A DNA stretch of 41,520 nucleotides, from contig NZ_JAQTYM010000016.1 in assembly GCF_028688295.1 (NCBI RefSeq), forward strand, positions 1-41,520, in the 5' to 3' direction. Origin of the DNA: Sulfuricurvum sp. (GTDB lineage Bacteria > Campylobacterota > Campylobacteria > Campylobacterales > Sulfurimonadaceae). A program made the position numbers and the translations under genes. Of this stretch, positions 17,987 through 25,826 are shown piece by piece. The notes beneath the pieces are model-generated. The model ran no database searches. It was not told where the DNA came from and was given only the letters and a program-made list of their open reading frames with translations. The first letter of the stretch is position 1; each line of letters starts with the position of its first letter.

Positions 17987-18779
17987 AAGAATGATGTCTG
18001 TTGCTGGAAGCTTTTATCCTGCATCCTCTAGTGATATCAATACTATGATAGATTATTTTAACACGGTTCTCGAATCTCATTCTGATATAGCGGCACGTTT
18101 TGATAGCTTGAACGGCAATGCGGTAATCGTTCCCCATGCAGGGTGGGTATATTCGGGATTTACCGCCAATATTGCCTTTCGTGTTCTAAGACACACTCAT
18201 CCTAAAACCGTTGTGGTAATCGGACCATCGCATAAAGTCGGTTTTGAGGGGGTTAGTATAGGTGATCATGAACTCTATCAAACACCGTTGGGTGATTTAG
18301 TGATTGATACGACTCTCGTCAATGATATCAAAAAGCAGTTTTCGCTTACTACGTTTTCAGAAGCCCATCACGAACATAGTACCGAAGTTCAAATGCCGTT
18401 TATCAAATACTATATGCGCGATGTAAAAGTGATCGAGATGGTTTATGCCTATTCTGATCCGATTCAGATATCTCCACTTATCGAATATCTACTGAATCAG
18501 TCTGATACTGCTGTTGTTATTAGTACCGATTTGAGTCATTATTATACGTTGGATGAAGCGAAAAAACTCGATTTAATCTGTTTGGAAGCGATAAAACATG
18601 AAAACAGCACGATGTTGCATCAAGGGTGTGAAGCGTGCGGAAAAATCGGAGTTGAAGCAATGCTGGATGTCGCCAACAAACGCAATATGGAAGCAGTATT
18701 GCTCGATTATCGCACCAGTGCTGATGCGAGCGGAGATAGCACCCGTGTTGTTGGGTATGCAAGTGCTTTATTTAGATAA
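17979..18779 (+). CDS. amrB: AmmeMemoRadiSam system protein B (MEMO1 family)
   Basis: A 266-residue MEMO1-family protein, related in fold to class III extradiol dioxygenases. Family marks are AGSFYPASSSDI at the start, IVPHAGWVYSGFTANIAFRV with a conserved histidine, VIGPSHKVGFEGVSI, HEHSTEVQMPFIKY, and STDLSHYY near residue 190. Histidines in these motifs correspond to the metal site of the dioxygenase fold. GAAGGGA precedes the ATG inside amrA. The radical SAM component is not adjacent: the next gene is an unrelated diguanylate cyclase, so it must be elsewhere or absent. Confidence 0.92.
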   Translation: MSKRMMSVAGSFYPASSSDINTMIDYFNTVLESHSDIAARFDSLNGNAVIVPHAGWVYSGFTANIAFRVLRHTHPKTVVVIGPSHKVGFEGVSIGDHELYQTPLGDLVIDTTLVNDIKKQFSLTTFSEAHHEHSTEVQMPFIKYYMRDVKVIEMVYAYSDPIQISPLIEYLLNQSDTAVVISTDLSHYYTLDEAKKLDLICLEAIKHENSTMLHQGCEACGKIGVEAMLDVANKRNMEAVLLDYRTSADASGDSTRVVGYASALFR

Positions 18780-18852
18780 ATTAGCTTTGAAAGGCAGACA
18801 CAAATGGCTTTTAATCCCTTTTATTTGATATTTTTTTTGACTATGAATAGGC

Positions 18853-18858
18853 TATAAT
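18853..18858 (+). promoter_or_regulatory. -10 element of the diguanylate cyclase gene
   Basis: TATAAT, 35 bases before the ATG at 18894, in a T-rich stretch. A TTGACT at 18837-18842 is only 10 bases upstream, too close to serve as its -35. Confidence 0.5.
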
Positions 18859-18893
18859 ATATAACATAAACAGTTTTACACATAGGTACTAGT

Positions 18894-20147
18894 ATGAGCT
18901 TAAAAAACAAAAATATTATTCTCTTTTTTTCATTATTACTCATAGCAGGCTACGTAATAATAGGTATGGCACTCTATGAATATACTCACAAATATGCTGA
19001 AGATCAAAATAAAAAGAAACTGGATCAGCTTCTACTCAACCAAGAAGCGTTGCATAGCTATCTCGAAGATCATTTAAAACCGGTTATTTACAAACTTAAA
19101 GAGGAAAATAAACTCTACAGCGATTTTTTTGATCCGAAAGTTTTATCTTTTACCTATATTGCTCGTGGAATTCATCAACAGCTTAATGTACTTAGAGATG
19201 AACATAACATTACACGTATTTACTACAAACTAGCAACGGACAATCCTAGAAATACACTGAATAGTGCATCTGCTGATGAACGAAATTTGCTCCAATATTT
19301 TCGAATGAATCCAGATGTCAAAGAATACAGTTCTATTGTCCAAGAAAACAACCATAACTATATTTATTACGCTATGCCCATAAAGCCAAATAAAGATTCT
19401 TGCATGAAATGTCATTCGACTCCCGATAAGGCACCTACTGAATTAATCGAACAATACGGAGATAAAGCGGGATTTGGAGAAAAAGTTGGCAATATCCGTG
19501 CCATCATATCTCTCAAAATGCCCTTTGATGACGAATTGGCAGAAGCAAATCGGATTTTCTACCTTATAATGGGAATGCTGACACTTTTTTTACTTAGTTT
19601 ATTTGGTATTGTCCTCTTTTTTATGCGACGACTTGATCATAAACAGCAAATCATTGAAGAAAAAAATAAAAACCTTTCGATTCTTGCCGAACGTGATGGA
19701 TTAACCAATGTCTACAATCGTAGAAGTTTTGATACCGATCTCGTAGATCGCATTAACAATCCTGCCTTGACACTCATCATCTTTGACATAGATTTTTTCA
19801 AAAATATAAATGATACCTATGGGCACCAAGTAGGAGACAATATCCTTATCAGCTTAACATCTCTCATACGTTCCAATCTACGAGAAGAGGATCATCTCTA
19901 TCGTATCGGTGGTGAAGAATTTGCTATTTTGACGTTCAAAGAAAATAGTGAAGATGCAGAACAATTGGTTGCACGTGTAATGCAAAAAGTTTCAATTCAT
20001 GATTTTAAAATTTCTCAGCATATTCATATAAGTGCAGGGATTGCACAGCGATCTGGTACTGATTCAGCATTAGATTTATTCAAACGTGCTGATGATGCTC
20101 TCTACCGTGCAAAAGAAGAAGGACGAAATTGTTATAGAGTTGGATAG
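18894..20147 (+). CDS. Membrane diguanylate cyclase with haem-type (Tll0287-like) sensor domain
   Basis: A 417-residue enzyme that should make c-di-GMP from two GTP. Residues 7-28 and 222-244 are membrane helices flanking a periplasmic sensor. That sensor contains a CxxCH motif (CMKCH, 170-174), the covalent haem c attachment sequence, in a setting typical of Tll0287-like/DUF3365 domains. The C-terminal GGDEF domain (about 262-417) has DGLTNVYNRR, FDIDFFKNINDTYGH, the active-site GGEEF (339-343), and an intact RxxD inhibitory site (330-333) five residues before it. It is therefore likely an active, product-inhibited cyclase sensing redox state, NO or another haem ligand. It has its own promoter. 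The window also encodes a PilZ receptor. Confidence 0.9.
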   Translation: MSLKNKNIILFFSLLLIAGYVIIGMALYEYTHKYAEDQNKKKLDQLLLNQEALHSYLEDHLKPVIYKLKEENKLYSDFFDPKVLSFTYIARGIHQQLNVLRDEHNITRIYYKLATDNPRNTLNSASADERNLLQYFRMNPDVKEYSSIVQENNHNYIYYAMPIKPNKDSCMKCHSTPDKAPTELIEQYGDKAGFGEKVGNIRAIISLKMPFDDELAEANRIFYLIMGMLTLFLLSLFGIVLFFMRRLDHKQQIIEEKNKNLSILAERDGLTNVYNRRSFDTDLVDRINNPALTLIIFDIDFFKNINDTYGHQVGDNILISLTSLIRSNLREEDHLYRIGGEEFAILTFKENSEDAEQLVARVMQKVSIHDFKISQHIHISAGIAQRSGTDSALDLFKRADDALYRAKEEGRNCYRVG

Positions 20148-20223
20148 CAGTTAGAAGATAGGTACGATGTATAGTGCTATATTCGATATAATCGTTCGAG
20201 CTTAAACGATCACGTATGATCAT

Positions 20224-20504
20224 GGTTGTGCGTCCAAATGGGAACACCCGCTTTTATCATGGATCAAAGCCAATGTGCACAAAAAGCCACAACCTTGTTT
20301 CCGCCGCTCTACTACAGCAGTCCTTTTCAAGCAGGTTCTCAATACCCGACTATCTCCCATAACACACCCACTATTTTCTCTCATACAAAAAGAGGATTCA
20401 TCTTCCCGCCCACCTACAGCTGGCAAGATTATAATGAACCTGTGAGGAAAAAATCGTTTAATGAGTGTATGAATAAAATGGGGTGGGAATGGAGTTTTAA
20501 GTGA
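20224..20504 (+). pseudogene. Decayed lipoprotein gene (GCxxKWEHP...CMNKMGWEW family)
   Basis: Two frames together restore a small-lipoprotein pattern. In the frame from 20224 the codons read GCASKWEHP, like the mature start of a lipoprotein (cysteine plus W-x-HP). After a shift at about 20247-20250 the reading continues AFIMDQSQCAQKATTLFPP and ends RKKSFNECMNKMGWEWSFK. I know a Campylobacterota lipoprotein family with this order: GCA-K-W-HP, then D-x-x-C, FPP, and a terminal FN-CM--KGW. Upstream there is no start codon with a signal peptide; a TAA precedes in frame. The gene thus appears to have lost its 5' end and suffered a frameshift. The 92-codon frame starting at TTG 20226 is unlikely to be made. 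Confidence 0.6.
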
Positions 20505-20605
20505 AACATTAATACATAGTCCACTATTCTCCTAATTCTTAAAGCATGAACTTGACAACTTGTCAATTAAGTGTTATGATGATCTAAAATAGAAAAGGTT
20601 ATCCC
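20505..20605 (+). promoter_or_regulatory. Promoter and operator of the toxin-antitoxin pair
   Basis: TTGACA (20552-20557) and TATGAT (20575-20580) are 17 bases apart, a near-perfect sigma-70 promoter. The -35 is the left arm of the inverted repeat TTGACAACTTGTCAA (20552-20566), with 6-bp arms around ACT. An antitoxin or antitoxin-toxin complex bound there would block polymerase, the usual conditional autoregulation. AAAGG precedes the antitoxin ATG. Confidence 0.65.
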
Positions 20606-20851
20606 ATGCAATCGATACAGGTAGGACAATTAAAAAGTGATTTTTCCAATATCTTGCATTTGGTTCAAGAAGAGGGAAAAACCTTTATCATTGAGTATGG
20701 TAAAAACCACAAAAAAGTAGCGATGATAGTCCCCTACGATCCTTACATTGAAAATCAAGAAGAGCGCAAATTCGGTTTGTACAAAAACAAAGGAAGTGTC
20801 CGTTTTAGCGATGATTTTGCAATGAGCGAAGAGGAGCTTTTAGGGTTATGA
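20606..20851 (+). CDS. Type II antitoxin, Phd/YefM-like
   Basis: An 81-residue protein. MQSIQVGQLKSDFSNILHLV and GKTFIIEYGKNHKKVAMIVP match the Phd/YefM antitoxin fold: a short N-terminal DNA-binding and dimerisation domain followed by an extended toxin-binding tail (YKNKGSVRFSDDFAMSEEEL). It would neutralise the PIN toxin encoded next and repress their shared promoter through the TTGACA palindrome. Its stop overlaps the toxin start by 4 bases (ATGA), which couples translation. Confidence 0.85.
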   Translation: MQSIQVGQLKSDFSNILHLVQEEGKTFIIEYGKNHKKVAMIVPYDPYIENQEERKFGLYKNKGSVRFSDDFAMSEEELLGL

Positions 20852-21246
20852 AATATATCATCGATACTCATATTCTGCTATGGCTTATTTTTGACCCTGA
20901 CAAGATAGATACTAAAAAGCTGGAACTACTCAAAAATCCGAAAAACGGTGTTTTTGTTACCAATATCAGCTTTTGGGAAATTGCTTTGAAATACGGCTTA
21001 GGAAAACTGGAGCTTCAAGGATTAGCTCCCGACGAGCTACAAGATGTTGTTAAACAAATGGGGATTGAAATCCATAGCGTTGATCCTCTGAGTATGTCTA
21101 GTGTTTACAAACTTCAAAAAATGGACAACCATCGAGATCCGTTTGATCGTTTGATTATTTGGGACTGTATTCAGCAGGGATATACGTTGGTTTCGGATGA
21201 TTCTAAATTTAAGCAGTATGAAGATGTGGGGCTGAGAATAGTTTGA
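20848..21246 (+). CDS. vapC: Type II toxin, PIN-domain (VapC-like) ribonuclease
   Basis: A 132-residue PIN-domain nuclease. The metal-binding acidic residues are visible in YIIDTHILLWLI (Asp near 6), FWEIALKYGLGKL (Glu), DRLIIWDCIQQ and LVSDDSKF. VapC-type toxins cleave tRNA or rRNA to stop growth; its own target cannot be predicted. The four-base overlap with the Phd-like gene and their shared regulated promoter form a complete, apparently intact module. The gene name is by family only. The following helicase gene starts 40 bases later on the same strand and could be read from the same promoter. Confidence 0.88.
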   Translation: MKYIIDTHILLWLIFDPDKIDTKKLELLKNPKNGVFVTNISFWEIALKYGLGKLELQGLAPDELQDVVKQMGIEIHSVDPLSMSSVYKLQKMDNHRDPFDRLIIWDCIQQGYTLVSDDSKFKQYEDVGLRIV

Positions 21247-21286
21247 GCTTGCAATAAAACATAATATTAAAGATAAATGAAAGATA

Positions 21287-24200
21287 ATGCAAAACCGAAA
21301 ATACTTTAAATATAAAATCTCTGAACTCGAAGATATTTATGAAAATTCCATAAATGATTATGGCGTTTTAGAAGAACTTGAAGAAGAACTGATGCATAGA
21401 TCAACGCAAAGTGCAAGAAAGCTTCTACATAAAATCCAAAATATATTGAGCACAGAACAATCTTTAATTCCTTTTGATGAGGTTAATTTTTCTAATTCTA
21501 CTGCAACTACAATTGCGTTTCCAATCATCCAAAAAAATAAATATGATCCCGAAAATTTAGAAGAAGAAAAACCAATAGACTGGAATAAAGTATTGTCTTC
21601 AAATAAAGACATAATAGCTAGTTTTGGAGATAAAGAACCTAACATAAAACCAATTGATATCCGTCCTGAAAATATTCTCGATACATGGATGGCTATTGAG
21701 GCTCTTTCACCACAATCTTATAAAACTCCTAATGATCTCATCATTGGACAAGGTTCTGTATGCTATCTAAAATCAGGACAAGAACCATGGAATTTAGGCG
21801 AAAAATCCAAACCAAATAATAATCTTTACTATCTTGTTTATCTGGGTGCAATTGGCTTAGAAAAAGCAACTATTCAATTACTTAGCAAATATCAAGATAA
21901 GCATATTGAGCGCCAACAAAGCAAAGGGCTAGCATCGCTTGGTGTTGTTTTGCTTAATAAAAATGGGATACCATTGCCCGATACGGGACTGGCTATATCT
22001 AGTTTTGGTTGGGCTTATATGATGGCAATGCAAGGAAAGTTAAGTGAATTAAAGTATTGGGAAATAGCTGAAAAACACCTCAAAAATGGCTTAGAAAAAA
22101 TAATCTACCAAAAAGATGATGAGGGACAACTTTTACCCTTTTCGCTCAATAAAGCAGTAGAAGCTTTTAACTGGATTACACAAAACTATTATCTTTCCCA
22201 AGGTGAATGCACTCCTCCAACTTTCGCTATTCGGCTGTATCAGCCCTTTAGTAAAGGTGAACCAGAAACACCCCTGCTGAATAGTTTTTATCTCAATGAT
22301 TTACAAAGAGCTAAACAAACTATAGAGACTGGGAAATGTGGCAAAGCTTTATCACAGTATCTTGGGATATTAAAACCTGAAAGCACTCATGATATATTAA
22401 AAGATAAAATATACATTGAAAAAGCACTTGAGCCAATAAAAACACCTCTTGCTCGCTGGCCAGGGAAGGGAAACCATTCACTTGTACTATTACAACAGGC
22501 ATCGGTTAATATAGCATTAGATGAGCTTCGGTCAGAAGGTCTATTTTCTGTAAACGGACCGCCAGGAACAGGTAAAACAACTTTGTTACGTGATATTGTT
22601 GCTGCCGTACTTCTTGAACGATCCAAAATATTATTGAAGTTTAAAGATGCAGAAGATGCATTTGATTATGCAGGAAAAATGAAGCTAGGCAATAATTTCA
22701 TTCATCTTTATAAACTAAACGAGTCACTTAGTGGTCATGAAATACTTGTAGCTTCTTCTAATAACAAAGCCGTCGAAAATATTAGTAAAGAGTTACCTCG
22801 AAAATCACAGATCGCTGAAAATATCGAGGAACTTAATTTTTTTAAAACCTTGAGTGATCAGTTATCAGGGGAAGGTGAAGACACCGAAACATGGGGAATT
22901 ATCGCAGCTGTTTTAGGAAATTCAAAAAATAGAAGTGCTTTTATCGATAAAGCGTGGTGGGATGACAATTCTTCATTAAAAAAATATTTTAAATACATCA
23001 CTGGACAACTAAACTTTGATATAGATGAAAACGGTAAAGAAATTATCCCAAAAATTATCGAAGAATGTGATCCACCTAAAAATCTAGTTGAGGCCAAAGC
23101 TCGTTGGGAAAAAGCAAAAGAGGAATTTAGCAAAACCTTAAATGCTGCTGCAAATATGACTGCTTTAGCACAGAGTGCATACGAAAATTATCATCTTATT
23201 TCTCGGCTGAAAATAAATATTGCCAACAATCAAGCAAAGCAAATTCAATTACTTGAAAGTATCAAACTCGCTAAAGTTAACAATGAGAATCTAAAAATTG
23301 TTTTAAAGCAAAGTGAAGTCTCTCTTAATATAGAGCAAGAAAAAGAAAAATTATCTTTATCTCGAAAGCCCAATTTTTTGGTACGTATCTTTATGCGTTC
23401 ACAATGGCAAATATGGAAAGACGACTACCAGCATATTTATTCAAAATTCTTAGAGCATCGTGACAATTACAATCAACTACTTATGCAGTCACAAAACGCT
23501 ATTAAAAAGCTCGAAAATCTGGAATCCGAATATATTAAATGTCAATCAGATGAAAAAGTATTTGAAAATGAATTGAGTGAAGCTATTTCAAAATTAGAAA
23601 AGTACTCTGAAATTTGTGGTGGGAAATTAGTAACACCTGATTTATGGCTTTTAAGTCATGAAGAACAGCAAACATTCACACCAAATTTTACGGATAAAGT
23701 GCAACGATTGAGGGATGATGTTTTTGTTGCATCTATAAAATTACACAAAGCTTTTATAGATGCTTCTAGTCAAAAGCTTCGTCAAAATATGGCCGCATTT
23801 TTTTCGTGCTTAAGCGGTAGTTCACTTCCACATGACAAGCAACAATTGCTACCAGACCTTTGGTCGAGTGCTTTTCTAGTTGTGCCCGTTATGTCTACAA
23901 CCTTTGCATCTGTTGGGCGGATGCTCAAGGAACTTCCAAAAGAAAGTTTTGGATGGTTATTGATTGATGAAGCAGGACAGGCATCCCCACAAGAAGCTAT
24001 TGGAGCCATTTTCAAAGCCAAGCGTGTACTAAGTGTAGGAGATCCTTTACAAATTGAGCCAGTGGTAACACTTCCGTCCTCAATAATTGAGGGGATATCG
24101 AAACATCTAGGAGTTGATCCTACGGAATGGACTGCGCCAGATGCGTCTGTTCAAATTCTTTCGGATAAATCCAATATCTATGGTGCTACAATCCCAAGAG

Positions 24201-24811
24201 ATTTAAGTGAAATTAGAATTGGAACGCCTCTTCTTGTACATCGTCGCTGTGAAAACCCTATGTTCTCAATCTCTAACAAGCTAGCCTACTGTGGATTAAT
24301 GGTTCATGCCACAATCACAAAGAAATCCGACATTACAGAGTTATTCGGAGTCCAAACTTTTTGGTTCGATGTACGCGGAGGCGTAGAAGAAAAATGGTGC
24401 CCTGAAGAAGGCGAACAAGTATGTAATATGCTGCTAAAAGCTATTGAGTATTTCGCAGGTGATCCAGATATTTTTGTGATTACACCTTTTAAAATTGTTG
24501 CTGAAAGAATGAGAAGACGAATGGAGCATGAACAAGAACGGCTTTTAAATTTTGGAATTTCCAATCCTAGTGATTGGATTAAGAACAATATTGGAACGGT
24601 ACATACATTTCAGGGCAAGGAAGCGAAAGCCGTAATTCTTCTTTTGGGTGCACCTTGTCCTACGCAAAATGGAGCAAGAAGTTGGGCAACAAACAATGTT
24701 AACTTACTCAATGTAGCTGTTTCTAGGTCGAAACAAAATTTTTATATTGTAGGAAATAGAGAGCTTTGGGAAGGTATTGGAAATATGAAGCTAGTCTCTC
24801 AATATATATAA
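21287..24811 (+). CDS. UPF1-like SF1 helicase with long coiled-coil insertion
   Basis: A 1174-residue superfamily 1 helicase (AAA_11/AAA_12, COG1112-like). Walker A is GPPGTGKT (424-431), motif II LLIDEAGQ (Walker B, DEAG near 894-897), then SVGDPLQIEPV, GTVHTFQGKEAKAVIL (about 1102-1117), and the terminal NVAVSRSKQNFYIVGN. Between motifs I and II lies about 460 residues, of which about 600-790 look like coiled coil. The first 400 residues are unrecognised, and no nuclease domain is visible at either end. UPF1-like helicases unwind RNA or DNA; COG1112 members occur in defence islands (Mokosh pairs one with a PLD nuclease), but no such partner is seen. The ribosome site is weak, so the start is uncertain. 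Codon use is AT-rich. Confidence 0.85.
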   Translation: MQNRKYFKYKISELEDIYENSINDYGVLEELEEELMHRSTQSARKLLHKIQNILSTEQSLIPFDEVNFSNSTATTIAFPIIQKNKYDPENLEEEKPIDWNKVLSSNKDIIASFGDKEPNIKPIDIRPENILDTWMAIEALSPQSYKTPNDLIIGQGSVCYLKSGQEPWNLGEKSKPNNNLYYLVYLGAIGLEKATIQLLSKYQDKHIERQQSKGLASLGVVLLNKNGIPLPDTGLAISSFGWAYMMAMQGKLSELKYWEIAEKHLKNGLEKIIYQKDDEGQLLPFSLNKAVEAFNWITQNYYLSQGECTPPTFAIRLYQPFSKGEPETPLLNSFYLNDLQRAKQTIETGKCGKALSQYLGILKPESTHDILKDKIYIEKALEPIKTPLARWPGKGNHSLVLLQQASVNIALDELRSEGLFSVNGPPGTGKTTLLRDIVAAVLLERSKILLKFKDAEDAFDYAGKMKLGNNFIHLYKLNESLSGHEILVASSNNKAVENISKELPRKSQIAENIEELNFFKTLSDQLSGEGEDTETWGIIAAVLGNSKNRSAFIDKAWWDDNSSLKKYFKYITGQLNFDIDENGKEIIPKIIEECDPPKNLVEAKARWEKAKEEFSKTLNAAANMTALAQSAYENYHLISRLKINIANNQAKQIQLLESIKLAKVNNENLKIVLKQSEVSLNIEQEKEKLSLSRKPNFLVRIFMRSQWQIWKDDYQHIYSKFLEHRDNYNQLLMQSQNAIKKLENLESEYIKCQSDEKVFENELSEAISKLEKYSEICGGKLVTPDLWLLSHEEQQTFTPNFTDKVQRLRDDVFVASIKLHKAFIDASSQKLRQNMAAFFSCLSGSSLPHDKQQLLPDLWSSAFLVVPVMSTTFASVGRMLKELPKESFGWLLIDEAGQASPQEAIGAIFKAKRVLSVGDPLQIEPVVTLPSSIIEGISKHLGVDPTEWTAPDASVQILSDKSNIYGATIPRDLSEIRIGTPLLVHRRCENPMFSISNKLAYCGLMVHATITKKSDITELFGVQTFWFDVRGGVEEKWCPEEGEQVCNMLLKAIEYFAGDPDIFVITPFKIVAERMRRRMEHEQERLLNFGISNPSDWIKNNIGTVHTFQGKEAKAVILLLGAPCPTQNGARSWATNNVNLLNVAVSRSKQNFYIVGNRELWEGIGNMKLVSQYI

Positions 24812-24815
24812 ACTA

Positions 24816-25127
24816 TTACCCTACATTCCCCAACGAATAAAGCCCACTCACTTTATTTTCCATTTCCACTTCATCCTCAGAAACCTTTTCCCCTACCTTT
24901 TGTGATATAAAGAATAAATATTCTGGGGCAATGTCAGCTCCATTTTTCCAACTGATTGTTCCACAATCGATGAAAAAAGATTTGAAATAGTCCATATCGT
25001 GCAACGGCACAAAAATCTCCCCATCAAGCTCATGCGATAAATCAACAACTCGCTCTATCGTATGATTGAAGACTAGTTTGAGGTTATATCCATCTAAATA
25101 GGTTGCATGTGTTACTTCTAAAATCAT
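24816..25127 (-). CDS. DUF2442 domain protein
   Basis: A 103-residue protein. Residues 1-75 (MILEVTHATYLDGYNLKLVF, then GEIFVPLHDMDYFKSFFIDC, GTISWKNGADIAPEYLF) match DUF2442, a small domain usually found beside DUF4160 proteins. A C-terminal extension of about 25 acidic residues is additional. ATG at 25127 is chosen because AAGGAG sits 8 bases before it and the family begins there; the longer frame reads back into the DUF4160 gene end. It lies 10 bases after that gene. By size and order it could be the antitoxin-like partner. The gene converges on the helicase with four bases between stops. Confidence 0.85.
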   Translation of the reverse strand: MILEVTHATYLDGYNLKLVFNHTIERVVDLSHELDGEIFVPLHDMDYFKSFFIDCGTISWKNGADIAPEYLFFISQKVGEKVSEDEVEMENKVSGLYSLGNVG

Positions 25128-25137
25128 ACTATGCTCC

Positions 25138-25395
25138 TTATCTAAGAGGTTCAATTTTTTGTGGTAGTTTTTTATCCATCGCCAAATTCCAATCTGCGAT
25201 CAATTCATCTTTGTGAAGTTCTGCCCATTCTAAAAGCATTTGAAGGGCACGTTTCGGGAATTTACCCTCTACAATCCAACCATCAAGATAGACAATGATT
25301 TTAAATTCGGCATATTCTGCATGAAAATGAGGAGGATTATGCTCACGAAAATTGATATAAACGCGAATACCGTAAAAGCTACTGATTTCAGGCAT
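25138..25395 (-). CDS. DUF4160 domain protein
   Basis: An 85-residue protein with the textbook DUF4160 pattern: MPEISSFYGIRVYINF, then NPPHFHAEYAEFKIIVYLDG, and the helix RALQMLLEWAELHKDELIAD. The HFHA motif and aromatic-rich sheet are near-invariant in the family, whose biochemical role is unknown. ATG at 25395 matches the family start and follows AGGAG; the six-residue longer version is less likely. It is first in a two-gene operon with DUF2442, an arrangement often compared with toxin-antitoxin pairs. Functional assignment as a toxin is inference. Confidence 0.88.
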   Translation of the reverse strand: MPEISSFYGIRVYINFREHNPPHFHAEYAEFKIIVYLDGWIVEGKFPKRALQMLLEWAELHKDELIADWNLAMDKKLPQKIEPLR

Positions 25396-25406
25396 ATCAA
25401 TACTCC

Positions 25407-25435
25407 TAATCATAAATAAATATTTGATTATTGTA
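25407..25435 (-). promoter_or_regulatory. Promoter and candidate operator of the DUF4160/DUF2442 pair
   Basis: On the minus strand TACAAT (25430-25435) forms a -10. Immediately downstream, between it and the AGGAG ribosome site, TAATCA (25407-25412) and TGATTA (25425-25430) form a 6-bp inverted repeat with a 12-base spacer. This could be an operator, though short AT-rich repeats are common. Confidence 0.4.
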
Positions 25436-25451
25436 TCATAAGAAATGTAAG

Positions 25452-25778
25452 TAGGTACAACGTAAGCCGGGTTCTGGATGAAGTGATAATTAATCTACTG
25501 CCTAGATCACTCTAGGCCTCTAGCGAAACAATAGCGATGTAGGACGCTAACCATCTGTTTCTTGCTGCCCGGTTGGGTTTACATAGCTCTCCTAGTTGCC
25601 TAAGAGACTGGTGGGCTCTTACCCCGCCGTTTCACCCTCACCTCTTGCGAGGCGGTCTACTCTCTGTTGCACTGATCCCTCATGTTACCATGGCCATCCG
25701 TTAGATGGAACCGTGTCCTACAGCAGCCCGGACTTTACCTCTTGGGATTACTAGTTCCAAGCTATCACCTGTTGTACC
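25452..25778 (-). ncRNA. rnpB: RNase P RNA (bacterial type)
   Basis: Reading the minus strand from 25778: GGTACAACAGGTGATAGCTT opens the molecule and pairs with the terminal GTTGTACC near 25454-25461 to make P1. Diagnostic conserved cores are GAGGTAAAGTCCGGGCTGCT, GGGTGAAACGGCGGGGTAAG with AGAGCCCACCAG, and AACCCGGCTTACG at the 3' end. About 327 bases, in the normal size range. A TATAAT at 25785-25790 is correctly placed for a start at about 25778. The RNA is the catalytic part of RNase P, which matures tRNA 5' ends; the protein RnpA is not in this window. Confidence 0.96.
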
Positions 25779-25784
25779 TATAAA

Positions 25785-25790
25785 ATTATA
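25785..25790 (-). promoter_or_regulatory. -10 element of the rnpB promoter
   Basis: TATAAT on the minus strand, seven bases before the predicted first nucleotide of the RNase P RNA. Confidence 0.6.
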
Positions 25791-25826
25791 TTGAAAAGTT
25801 GATTAAAAAGAGAACTAAAGAGGTGG

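Noticed and set aside
18837-18858. TTGACT/TATAAT as a complete sigma-70 promoter for the diguanylate cyclase gene
   Set aside because: Only 10 bases separate the two boxes instead of about 17, so only the -10 is credited.
20226-20504. 92-codon ORF as an intact gene
   Set aside because: It begins at a TTG without ribosome site, and the neighbouring frame carries the GCASKWEHP start of the same protein; a frameshifted pseudogene explains both.
25452-25778. Possible tRNA or tmRNA gene in the GC-richer spacer
   Set aside because: The conserved RNase P core and P1 pairing account for the entire segment; no tRNA cloverleaf or tmRNA tag found.
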